From Symbiodinium natans (taxonomy: Eukaryota; Sar; Dinophyceae; Suessiales; Symbiodiniaceae), in assembly GCA_905221605.1 (NCBI GenBank), contig CAJNDS010002072.1:641197-705196 (forward strand): a DNA stretch of 64,000 nucleotides, read 5' to 3'. This document shows, piece by piece, positions 45,000 to 54,443 of the stretch. The number at the start of each line of letters is the position of its first letter. Within the stretch, counting starts at the first letter, position 1. Position numbers and translations under genes: made by a program. The notes below the pieces were generated by a model that was not told where the DNA came from, made no database searches, and saw only the letters and a program-made list of their open reading frames with translations.

Positions 45000-45126
45000 G
45001 GTTTAGGGTTTAGGTTTAGGGTTTAGGGTTTAGGGTTTAGGGTTTAGGGTTTAGGGTTTAGGGTTTAGGGTTTAGGGTTTAGGGTTTAGGGTTTAGGGTT
45101 TAGGGTTTAGGGTTTAGGGTTTAGGG
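45000..45126 (+). repeat. TTTAGGG array
   Basis: About eighteen units, nearly all perfect. Confidence 0.94.
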
Positions 45127-45440
45127 ATACTAGATCCAAGAGAAAGTCCTAGCATCTTATTGAGAACCCGCAGCCCCTTGGGCTGTTGCAGGCTATCAAA
45201 GATTCGTTCATAGCCTAAACCCAGAACCCTACACCTATAAGTCCCCACAACAACAGAGCAGTTCAGTGGGGGTTGCCAGAGAAGGTTTAGGATTCAATGT
45301 CCTCGCCCGGGGCGGCGGCAACCTCCGTCACCGCCTGGGCAGGAACGGCTCGCTGTCAAGTGGCCCAAATCAGACCCTTTAAAAAATATACCCAAATTAT
45401 TATTGCTTCGAACATCCCCACCTTAGGGATTTGGATTTGG

Positions 45441-45592
45441 GCCCTACAGGGAGTGTCTGGGATTGGGCACTCCAGGGAGACTCTGGGGTTGGGCACTCCA
45501 GGAGTCTCTAAGGTTGGGCTTTGGCACTCCAGGGAGTCTCTAGGAGTAGACCGGGCGAGGAGAAAAGTTCCGGGCGAGGAGAAGAGTTGAGT
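45441..45592 (+). repeat. Minisatellite TTGGGCACTCCAGGGAGTCTC and GGGCGAGGAGAA
   Basis: Three units of about 30-37 bp built on GGGCACTCCAGG(GAG)TCTC are followed by two CGGGCGAGGAGAA units. Confidence 0.8.
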
Positions 45593-45800
45593 TTAAAATT
45601 TAACAACCCCACACCGAAGGTGGGGGAAAAAATGAAAACCCGCAACCCTAGACCCTAGCCCCGAACCCTAAACCCCTAAACCCCGGACCCGAAACCGTAA
45701 ACCCTAAACCCCAAGAGCCTTACCTTAGGGTAGGGGTTCGGTGAGGGGTTCAGAGCCTAAATCTCCGACCCTGGGAGCCCTCTATCTGTAACCCAACTTG

Positions 45801-45861
45801 AGGGTTTAGGGTTTAGGGTTTAGGGTTTAGGGTTTAGGGTTTAGGGTTTAGGGTTTAGGGT
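45801..45861 (+). repeat. TTTAGGG array
   Basis: Eight perfect TTTAGGG units. Confidence 0.92.
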
Positions 45862-45875
45862 CCCTGTGTGGGTGG

Positions 45876-45914
45876 GTGGGGGTGGGGTGGGGGGGGGGGG
45901 GGGGGGGGGGGGGG
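45876..45914 (+). repeat. G-rich run
   Basis: GGTGGGTGGGGGTGGGGT leads into an uninterrupted run of about 24 G. Confidence 0.85.
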
Positions 45915-45931
45915 TTGGCTTTAGGTTTGCA

Positions 45932-46105
45932 TGGGTTTAGGGTGTAGGGTTTAGGGTGTTTAGGGTTTAGGGGGTTTAGGGGGTTTAGGGGGTTTAGGGG
46001 GTTTAGGGGGTTTAGGGGGTTTAGGGGGTTTAGGGGGTTTAGGGGGTTTAGGGGGTTTAGGGTGTTTAGGGTTCAGGGCTTAGGGTTTAGGGTTTGGGGT
46101 TTATA
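45932..46105 (+). repeat. 9-bp TTTAGGGGG array
   Basis: About eleven consecutive GGGGGTTTA units flanked by TTTAGGG and TTTAGGGTG variants. Confidence 0.9.
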
Positions 46106-46216
46106 CCAGGATAGCCTGTCTCAAGCCCCCAAAACCCTGAGAATTCCGCCTGCAAGTTCTAGAGCCCAGATCCCTCCCCTAACCCCTATAGACTGAGAGA
46201 TGCTGCCTGAAGTCAA

Positions 46217-46363
46217 GGTTTAAGGGTTTAGGGTTAAAGGGTTTAGGGATAGGGTTAAAGGGTTAAAGGGTAAAGGGTAAAGGGTTAAGGGTTAAGGGTT
46301 AAGGGTTAAGGGTTTAGGGTTTAGGGTTTAGGGTTTAGGGTTTAGGGTTTAGGGTTTAGGGAC
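46217..46363 (+). repeat. TTAAAGGG / TTAAGGG / TTTAGGG graded array
   Basis: Successive blocks of TTAAAGGG, TAAAGGG, TTAAGGG and finally TTTAGGG (about eight clean units). Confidence 0.88.
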
Positions 46364-46477
46364 CCCAAACATGGGGTTCTGAAGGGGCTGTCGGGGTTCG
46401 GGCTGTTTATGGGGGTGTAGGGTTTAGGGCTTTGGGCCCTCAAACCCTAAAGCCCCAAACCCCTAAGCCCTTCCCTC

Positions 46478-46554
46478 TAAACCCTAAACCCTAAACCCTG
46501 AACCCTGAACCCTAAACCCTAAACCCCAAACCCTAAACCCTAAACCCTAAACCT
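46478..46554 (-). repeat. CCCTAAA array
   Basis: About eleven units with CCCTGAA and CCCCAAA variants. Confidence 0.9.
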
Positions 46555-47111
46555 TGCGGTGAGGCTGGGGGGATCTCTAGCCGCGCTCCCCAGAATTTTG
46601 GCCGGCCTGGTGGCAGAGGCTCTGGAAAAACGAGTAGTCCTGCAGCGGGCAGGCGGTGTTCTGTCCTTTGAACCACACTTCGGCCCCGGGTTTAGGGTTT
46701 GGGTTTAGGGTTCAGGGTTGGGGTTTAGGGCTAGAAGCCTCCAAAGCTTCAACCCTAAAACCCCCCTAAAGACCTCAAACTCAAGACCCCAACGACTAAT
46801 CCCTGAGCTCCTAAGCCCTCAGCGAGTAAGGAGTCCAGAGCCTCCCCCAAACATTCCTAAATAGCTTAGGTGTCTACTTGTCAAAAGTATGCATGCCGCA
46901 GAGGCACTACAACTACAACCGAACCTATCGCAGATATCAACACAGGTGCCGGTAGACTACCCCACAGAGATTCCCTACTGTTGCGATTTGTTGGGAACAC
47001 AGCGTTCAGAGGAGGAGGTTTAGGATCCCTTCATCCGGGCCTACGAGCACTTTATTGGGGAGGTCGGGGGGGGTGGGGCTGGTAGGGCAACATACGATCT
47101 TCAAGGGAGAG

Positions 47112-47222
47112 GGTCCCTAAACCCTAAACCCTAAACCCTAAACCCTAAACCGCAAACCCTAAACCCTAAACCCTAAACCCTAAACCCTAAACCCTAAACC
47201 CTAAACCCTAAACCCTAAACCG
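47112..47222 (-). repeat. CCCTAAA array
   Basis: About sixteen units with one CCGCAAA; ends against a short TTTAGGG unit in the opposite orientation. Confidence 0.93.
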
Positions 47223-47741
47223 GGTTTAGGGTCCAGGGTTCATAGGGTAAGGGCGCCCTCCTCGCTGAAAGACCATCGTGGCCAGAATGGCAAGTGCGTC
47301 AGCATGGCCATGAACATCTCCTGGCAGGCTGCGAACTTGAGGGTTTAGGGTTTAGGGTTTAGGGTTTGCCCCTATACCCTAAACAGCACTGAAGGCCACA
47401 ACAACCCTTAAACCCCCATACCCTCAAAACCTCAACCCTTAAAACCCGAAAGCCCTCAAGCCCTCAACCCCTAAACCCTATAATCCTGAACCCTAGAACC
47501 CCAAAAACCTATAATCTTAAACAATGTAAAAACCGAAAAACCTATAATCCTAAACTCTAAAAAACTGAAACCCTATAATCCTAACCCTAAAAGCCTAAAA
47601 CCCTATAATCCTAAATCCTAGAACCTACACCCCAACACCCTAAACTCCAAAACCCTAAACCACTAAAAGCCTGAACCCTAAAACCCCAAACACCAAAACC
47701 CTAAAACCTGAACCCAAAGTGCTCAACCCATCCGGCTTGGT

Positions 47742-47842
47742 AGCCCAGTAAGAAACCCTATAATAATAATGGTAACCTTTTGGGGCTGGTTAACCTAGAA
47801 ACACACACTCTAAACCCTAAACCCTAAGGGTACCACTGGGCT
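47742..47842. repeat. Family C-like element carrying an internal CCCTAAA block
   Basis: AGCCCAGT at the left and ACTGGGCT at the right are exact inverted ends. The interior contains two CCCTAAA units (47,812-47,826) between element-like sequences. Confidence 0.5.
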
Positions 47843-48081
47843 GCCGAACCCAACCGGAACTCGCCAGTTCCAAGAAGCTGTACGGATCAGGGGTTTAGGG
47901 TTTAGGGTTTAGGGCAGGGTTTCGGGCTCAGAACAACCCTAAACCGAGTTGGGGGTTGGGGGGTTTGGGGTTTAGGGTTTAGAACTTAGGTTTCCGGCTT
48001 AGGCTTGTTTGTTTGGGCATTGTGGGCGAGAAGTGCCAGCATTGAAAAGGTGAGACGACTGGCCCTGAACCCCGTGCCGGA

Positions 48082-48172
48082 CCCCCCCCCTCCCCCGAGA
48101 AAAAGAGAGTTCTCCCTTACAAGGGTACTAAAGGGAGTATCATCTTGCTTTTTTGGGGGGCTCTTAAGCAAA
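48082..48172. mobile_element. Foldback family B, right part
   Basis: The right terminus GGGGGGCTCTTAAGCAAA and the centre AAGGGTACTAAAGGGAGTA are present; the left TTTGCTTAAG end is not visible. Confidence 0.5.
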
Positions 48173-49064
48173 CAGTTGTACTAGGTGCTTGCATAAAAGC
48201 GAAAGCTCATAAGCTTGCTAAACACGAAGCCCTAAAGCCAAAGCCCCAAACCTTAAAATTTGTCCACAGCTGAACTGCTTCCCCAAGCACTAACGAGCCC
48301 TGAACCCTAAACCCTAAAGCCTAAACCCTAAACAACTAGCCCCCCAGGCCCAAAACCCGGCAAACTTCACCAAAAAAGACTCTAATTTCAGCCCACAGTC
48401 CTCAACCCTCCACGAGCCTCTACCTCTGAACCCTACACCTAGTCCCCGATTGTGGTGTCGGGTTTCGGGTTTCAGGTTTGGGGTATAGGGTATAGGGTTT
48501 AGGGTTTAGGGCTAAGGGTTTAGGGTTAAGGGTTTAGGGTTGTTGTTAAAGCCCCAAGACCCGAACGCCGCAAGCCGTCCAGGCCTCGTGCATGCGGAGC
48601 TTGAACCGACGTGGGAGCCGCTGCAGCAAACTGACCTAGCAACTCCTAAACCCAAAACCCAAAACCCAAGACCTCTAAACCCTAAACCCTAAGCCCTAAA
48701 CCCAAGACCCTAAACCCTAAACCTGTTCAGGGACTACAGGGACCCCTGGTAAGACCCCCATGCGGATATCAAGGGGCTGCTTCTAGGTATCTGGACACTA
48801 TATAGAGGATTTAGGGTTTCGGGTCTAAGGTTTAGGTGAGAGAATTATAGGGATTGTTCTGGGTAGTAGGATGAAGGGTTCCTTCTAGGATTCCCTGACA
48901 CAAGGAACCCTAAACCCTAAACCCTAAACCCAAAACCCTAAACCCTAAACCGGTCGTAGAGTACCATGTCTAGGGGCGATGAAAGACGGAGGAGAGCACA
49001 GAAACCCCCAACCCTAAAACCCCCGAACCCCGTCGCCTCATGGCTTAACAAAAGCCCCTCCTAA

Positions 49065-49190
49065 ACTTAGTTGCTGAGTTCATAAACTTAGTTGCTGAGT
49101 TCATAAGCTACAAAAAAGTGTACACTGTCAGTTCTATAGGGGATTATAGTATCCCAACAAGTGTAAAGTGTACTCACTCAGCCACTAAGT
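49065..49190. mobile_element. 126-bp mini-element with 15-bp inverted ends
   Basis: ACTTAGTTGCTGAGT at the left (tandemly duplicated 20 bp later) and ACTCAGCCACTAAGT at the right pair with one mismatch. The interior has GTGTACACT/AGTGTAC and GGGGATTATAGTATCCC. A further foldback family, single copy seen here. Confidence 0.6.
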
Positions 49191-49710
49191 AAAATAAATG
49201 TGCCCTGCACCTTGCGCAAGCACTGCTGCGGTTTCTTCATAGTCAGGTGCCTGCTCCACCCATGTTGCACTTCAAGAGATACAATATCATAGGGGACCCC
49301 GAACTCCCTAGTTCACAACGACAGGACTAGCACGACCAATTAAAACCCTGAACTTGGGATGTTCCCCTTATACTAGAAGTCCTTCATAGGGACTATCATA
49401 GGGGGGTAGTAGAATCCCTCAACTCTAAACCCGCCCGCCACCCCACTCTCTTGTCTTTTGGGGTAGGCGGGCGCTGGTCGAGCGCTCAGTGAACCCTCCA
49501 GGCAGGCACAGGCCGAGTCAGCAGTTGTCACTGTATTATATACCCCAGCTGTCCGCGCACCTGGTTGGGTCCTGCATTGGAGGGCCCCCTGGGACGGCCC
49601 CTTGAGACCCCTTGGTCCCTCACCCCCCGTCCGCTGGGCTGAGGGGACCAGGCGCCGTTTTGTTGGGGCAGGCAGGGCTCTGGCCAAAATGGTCCTGGTT
49701 GTGGTTCTGG

Positions 49711-49972
49711 CCCGGCCCTGCCCTGGCCCTGGCCCTGGCCCTGGCCCTGGCCCTGGCCCTGGCCCTGGCCCTGGCCCTGGCCCTGGCCCTGGCCCTGGCA
49801 CCCCTGACCCTACCCTGGCTTCTGGCCCTGGCCGTGGCCCTGGTCCTTCCCTGGCTTCTGGCCCTGACCCTCTGGCCTGGCCCTGGCCCTGGCCCTGGCC
49901 CTGGCCCTGGCCCTGGCCCTGGCCCTGGCCCTGGCCCTGGCCCTGGCCCTGGCCCTGGCCCTGGCCCTGGCT
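49711..49972 (+). repeat. (CCCTGG)n hexanucleotide repeat, two blocks
   Basis: Blocks at about 49,715-49,799 and 49,877-49,972 are separated by a related degenerate segment. A 6-bp unit keeps all frames of both strands open, which explains the long Pro-Gly, Ala-Leu and Gln-Gly frames. Confidence 0.92.
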
Positions 49973-50534
49973 CTGCGCTCTTTTCTGGCCCTGGCCCTGA
50001 TTCTGCCTGGCCCTGACCCTGATCCTCCTGACCGTGCGCCAGTTTTGCGGCTCTGGCCCTGGCCTCTGGCCTGTTCGAGTCATCTTACCCCCTGGCGCCA
50101 AAGCCAAGCTGTCCGCGCACCAGTTTGTGTCCTGTTTCGGGGCGCTCTCCCTCTGGCTGCCCTGCTTCCGTGGCGCTCTGCCCAACCCAAGCTGTTCACT
50201 GTGTGTTCTTCCTGGCTGGAGCCCCTTCGCGCCATCGCTGCCTTTCTCTGTTCCTGGCCCATCCCTTAGCCCCTTCGCGCCAGCCCAAGCTGTCTTCACG
50301 GACCCTGCCTCGTTTCCGTCTGCTGCAGCTTTGCGCCTGGTCCACGCACCTTGTGCAAATCCCCAGAAAGGGCATGAGTGCTGACTCATGTGATGCTTTG
50401 TAAAAAAATAAAAGGTCTTAACTCCTTGAGAGTTGTAAGTGGGCGGTCTTGGGGTGGGTAGGTCTGCAGACTACCGCGCGCTCCCAAAGCGCGCTCCCGT
50501 CTGGCACGCCCTAAACCCTAAACCCTAAACCCTA

Positions 50535-50562
50535 ACTGTTAGTATAAGGGGGAACATCCCAA
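50535..50562 (-). repeat. Family D terminus
   Basis: ACTGTTAGTATAAGGGGG and AACATCCCAA match the right terminus of family D; CCCTAAA units flank it on both sides. Confidence 0.65.
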
Positions 50563-50762
50563 CCCTAAACCCTAAACCCTGGATGCCCCAACTTGGACTG
50601 TCCTGCGAGGTGGGTTTAGGGTTTAGCGTTTGGGGTTTTGGGTTTGGGGTTTCGGGTTTAGGGTTTAGGGCACTCGAGGATGATTTGGGGAGTCGTTGCA
50701 GCATCTTCTTAGATCCTGCAACGATCCGATCTTCTGGGGCATCGCCAGTGCCCAAGACCCCG

Positions 50763-51008
50763 AAACTTAAAACCTTAAACCCTAAACCCTAAAACCCTAA
50801 AACCCTGAAGCCCTAAAACCCTAAACCCTAAAGCCCTAAAACCCTAGAGCCCTAAACCCTGAGCCCAAAACCCCCAGAGCCCTTAAAACAGCCAAAAGTC
50901 GGAAACTTAAAACCCTAAAACCCTAAACCCTAAAACCCTAAAACCCCAAACCCCAAACCCTAGAGCCCCAAACCCTGAACCCAAAACCCCAAAACCCCCA
51001 GAGCCCGA
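50763..51008 (-). repeat. CCCTAAAA / CCCTAAAG variant array
   Basis: Eight-base CCCTAAAA units mix with AAGCCCTAAA and GAGCCC variants. The sequence AACCCTAAA..CAGAGCCC recurs with an AAACAGCCAAAA or AAAACAACCAAC interruption, giving a loose higher-order repeat. Confidence 0.8.
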
Positions 51009-51178
51009 AAAAAACAACCAACAGTGCCGACCTCGCTCTCCTGAAGGCGAACTTCTACCTCACCTGCTGTGCACGCGGCCCTTCTTTTTAGCGGTTTAGG
51101 GTTAAGGGTTTAGGGTTTAGGGTTAAGGGTTTAGGGTTTAGGGTTTGGGGTTTAGGGTTTAAGGTTTAGGGCTTCGGT

Positions 51179-51240
51179 TGGGATGTTCCCCCTTATACTA
51201 ACAGTCATTGACAGGGAATATAATAGGGGTACTATACTGG
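51179..51240 (+). mobile_element. Foldback family D, left half
   Basis: TTGGGATGTTCCCCCTTATA and CTAACAGTCATTGACAGGGA match the left arm of the copy at 44,322. It ends near GGGGTACTATACTGG; no right arm. Confidence 0.65.
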
Positions 51241-53039
51241 CTATAGGGTTTATCTTGTTTAGGCTTCAAGTTGATATAGGGTTTCTAGGGTTTAGGGTTT
51301 AGGGCTTCACAGGGTTTCTTCGGGTGTAGGGTTTGGAGGGTTTGGGTGTTTACGGTTAGTGGGGTTTGTAGGTTTGCAAGGAGGGACCCCCGAGTTACAA
51401 GTACAGCAGTGCGACTAACTAGGTTGTACGTCGCTCATGTACTTGGATAGGTTACCCTAAACCCCAAACCCCAAACCCTAAACTCTAAAGCCCTTTGAAC
51501 CCCAAGACCTAGACTCCGAGGAGACATGTTAGCCTCATGCGCCAGAATCTGCAGCTAAGTGATTGAGGGTCGAAGGCTTGGTGCTACCTAGAGCCCTTTA
51601 CACTACAAGCTACCCGAAATTCTTATAATGCACCCAAAAGATCCCAAAAGTGTGTAAACCCAAACGCCAAACCCCAAACCCCAAACCCCAAACCCCAAAC
51701 CCCAACCCCCAAACCCTAAACCGCACTTACACCCTTCTTCAAGGAGCCTGTGCTTGCCCTTGCTTCAACGGGAGGGGGTTGGGGTGCATAGGTTTCGAAT
51801 TTCTAAAGGTTTGCTTCGAGGGCAGATGCCTTGGTCTAGGGCTTCGTGCTTGTGGCTTCGGGCTTCAGGATGTTAGCGCTAACAGCACTAGGGTTTTAGG
51901 ATGTAGGGTTCAGGGTTTAGACCCTCTATCCTGCACCCCAGAGCCCTACTTCATGGTGACTTGCCCACTTTAATATCTGACAGCCAGGAACGTACTGAGA
52001 AGAAGTGGAGCAAAGTCGAACCCATCAGGTAGAGGCTTCTTTGCGTTTAGGGTTTGGTGTTTGGGGCCCTTGCCTTACTAAGGTTGAGGGTTTATTGAGG
52101 GTTTAGGGTGTAGGGTTTAAACTTTACTGGCTGACTGGAGTCGAGGACAGTTAGCCCAAGTTATCATACGGAAATCCCACTGTAGGAGCCTTCAAACTCT
52201 ACTTCTGAGTGGGGCCCCCTGAACAGCCCCCAACGTGCCCTAAACCCAAAGTATAGCTCGTACCCCTAAACCCTAAACCCTAAACCCTGAAGCCTAAACC
52301 CTAAACACTAATGGATGTATGCTGCAAGGCAGCCTTTGCGAAGGTTCGACTGCACTTGGCCATAGAGGTCCAAAGAGAGACCGCCTGTGTGCCAAGTAAA
52401 CTTGGCTTCATGTAGGGCTTAGGGTTCACGGTTTAGGGTTTAGGGCTTAGGGTTTAGGGTAAACTGCCTATAAACGTAACACCTCACGCAAACTAACTCT
52501 AAGCTGCGATCTCTCTCTAAATTATGCGTTTCAGCCAATCCCACAGTGTTCATGACTGGGGTTCCGTCATGGCGCAGAGCGGAAAACTGAAAGCGGCAAA
52601 CTGAACAGATTCCAAAAGAGTACCCACTCGTGTACATGGCGATGGCAGCTGCAAGCCATAGGGGTCAATGTACCTATATGGAATAAATTTAGGGTGTTAG
52701 GGTTTAGGGCTTAAGTTTAAGTTCTGGGCCCTAAAGCTGCTATACGGGAACCCTTTTTCACGCCCAATTATATGCTGTATAGGTACGGCGACTCTTGGGG
52801 AAGCAGAACTATACAACCGTCTGCGACTAGTAGCTTAGCTCGCCATTTCAGCACGTGCTAAGTCCATCTCAAACCCTTAAAGGGTTTAGGGTTTAGGGTT
52901 TGGGGTTTGGGGTTCAGGGTTTAGGGTTTAGGGAAACCCGAAACGTCTGAAGAGCCATGCCGAGGTGCGCTCAATGAAGAATTGCAACAGCTTGGCATGG
53001 CGCTTGATGTGCTCCACCTTCCAGTCTAGCTTTTAGGGG

Positions 53040-53166
53040 TTAAGGTTAGGGTTTAGGGTTTAGGGTTTAGGGTTTAGGGTTTAGGGTTTAGGGTTTAGGG
53101 TTTAGGGTTTAGGGTTTAGGGTTTAGGGTTTAGGGTTTAGGGTTTAGGGTTTAGGGTTTAGGGCTA
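53040..53166 (+). repeat. TTTAGGG array
   Basis: About seventeen units, mostly perfect. Confidence 0.94.
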
Positions 53167-53301
53167 AGGGCTTAGGGCTTAAGGTTTAGGGAGGGGGCCT
53201 TAAGGCAAGGGATTAAGGCTCGTACCCGCAAGGTTGCTCCCCCAAAGGTTTCCCTTAGTATGCTCCTCATAATATGGCCCTTATGATGTGCCCGGAACCC
53301 T

Positions 53302-53402
53302 AAGGGTCCATGTACCTAATTATGGAATACTTGGGCCTTAAAGTACTTCCTATATAAGGACTTTTGGGTCGAAGTATATAATAATAAGGTACATGGACCC
53401 TT
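53302..53402 (+). mobile_element. Foldback mini-element, family A, full copy (101 bp)
   Basis: AAGGGTCCATGTACCT and AGGTACATGGACCCTT ends are perfect inverted repeats. Two substitutions separate it from the copy at 3,627, some 50 kb away. Flanked by CCCT on the left and AGGG on the right. Confidence 0.85.
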
Positions 53403-53714
53403 AGGGAGAAGAGGGTCCCCAAACCCAAGTGTGCAACCTTGGGGGTCCAAGGTAGAATATCACAAAAAAGGGCTCTGGGGAGGGTTTTAGGCTCTTGGTT
53501 TAGGTTTGTATGGTTTGGGGCTTCGAAGGGGTAAGGGCTCTGGGGAGTTTTAGGGTGGTAGGGTTTCGGGACAAAAAAATGGGGGCTTTCAGGTTTCAGG
53601 GCCTTCGGGGTTGAGTGTTGAGGGCTTTGGGGCCTTAAAGTTTTGGGATTAAGGGACGCAGCGGCGGTTCGAGGATTGGTAAACCCCATTTTGAAAACTA
53701 CTCAAAAAGGCCCG

Positions 53715-53800
53715 TAAACCCTAAACCCTACCCCTAAACCCGAAACCCTACACCCTACACCCTAAACCCTAAACCCTAAACCCTAAACCCTAAACCCCAG
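53715..53800 (-). repeat. CCCTAAA array
   Basis: About eleven units with CCCGAAA and CCCTACA variants. Confidence 0.9.
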
Positions 53801-54047
53801 CGACGACGCTTGCTTAAAGCAGCCCCGGGGTGTCCCAAATGCTGCAATCCGCGGGGTGAATTGGGGTGGCCTCCATTCTTTTGGTTTAGCTCGGCCCAAA
53901 ACCCAAAACCTTAAACCCTGAACCCTAAACCTTAGCCAGAAAGAACTATATGTTCAGAGGGGTCTGCCGGTCTACCGGTCTAACAGTTCTACAGGCCTAT
54001 TAAGACTGAACAACTCGAACTACATGGCCCAGTCACCTTAATGGGGT

Positions 54048-54128
54048 TCAGAAGGGTACCGCTGTTTTGCTTAAAGGGGTTTAACAAGGGGACCTAAACC
54101 CCCCAACAAGGGAATAAGGGCATCCCAG
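54048..54128. repeat. Family C fragment
   Basis: TTTTGCTTAAAGGGGTTTA, a GGGGACCTAAACCCCCC segment and AAGGGAATAAGGGCATCCCA match the interior of the copy at 38,210. Confidence 0.5.
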
Positions 54129-54351
54129 CTAAACTCCAACTAATCCAGCGGCTCGCGCGGAACGTAAGGAGTTCACAGTGGAGCTGATCGACCCCACGAA
54201 GGAGGAAAAAACCTCAGAAAGGCCGCAGGGTGTGGGTCTAATAAACCCTAAACCCTAAACCCTGAGAGTTTGTGTGCACCACGATCCCTGCCCTGAATCC
54301 GACAATCAGGGCCTGCATGGTAAGAGGCACCCCCAAAAGCGAAACCAAGTT

Positions 54352-54443
54352 AGGGTTTAGGGTTTAGGGTTTAGGGTTTAGGGTTTAGGGTTTAGGGTTT
54401 AGGGAGTTTAGGGTTTAGGGTTTAGGGTTTAGGGTTTAGGGTC
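54352..54443 (+). repeat. Last TTTAGGG array; boundary of the mosaic
   Basis: Twelve units with one GAGTTTAGGG junction. No further telomere-like array occurs between here and 64,000. Confidence 0.93.

Larger units (their letters stand above)
41660..49050. repeat. Telomere-like mosaic region 4, no gene seen
   Basis: Same architecture as region 3. The stretch 47,380-47,720 is a strongly decayed CCCTAAA array with recurrent CCCTATAATCC. Stretches 42,170-42,360, 43,930-44,000, 46,560-46,690, 46,860-47,110 and 48,350-48,460 hold unique spacers with no identifiable gene. Confidence 0.75.
49354..50562. other. 1.2-kb GC-rich segment bracketed by inverted family D ends
   Basis: The left end is TTGGGATGTTCCCCTTATAC (49,354) and the right end GTATAAGGGGGAACATCCCA (50,542-50,561), inverted matches over about 27 bp. 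Between them lie roughly 1.1 kb without telomere-like repeats, including two (CCCTGG)n blocks and two copies of GCTGTCCGCGCACC (about 49,549 and 50,107). A few CCCTAAA units sit just inside the right end (50,508-50,534). The minus strand has a 338-codon open frame (49,373-50,389) rich in Gln-Gly and Pro-Gly. Plus-strand frames are equally long, so coding is not supported. Confidence 0.45.
50563..54443. repeat. Telomere-like mosaic region 5, no gene seen
   Basis: Decayed arrays and unique spacers. TTTAGGG at 51,098-51,175 and 52,880-52,935, CCCCAAA units at 51,660-51,720, CCCTAAA at 52,265-52,310. The stretches 51,330-51,640, 51,725-52,250 and 52,320-52,650 hold only isolated units and unidentified unique sequence. 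A family A remnant carrying telomere-like units is seen at about 52,663-52,795. Confidence 0.75.

Noticed and set aside
49373-50389. Minus-strand 338-codon Gln-Gly/Pro-Gly protein
   Set aside because: A 6-bp repeat opens both strands equally; no recognisable domain outside the repeat.
1-54443. Many open frames of 60-110 codons with peptides such as LNPKPQTLNPKP or GFRVWGLGFRV
   Set aside because: They are six-frame translations of TTTAGGG/CCCTAAA arrays or cross unrelated spacers; no domain, no coherent gene layout.
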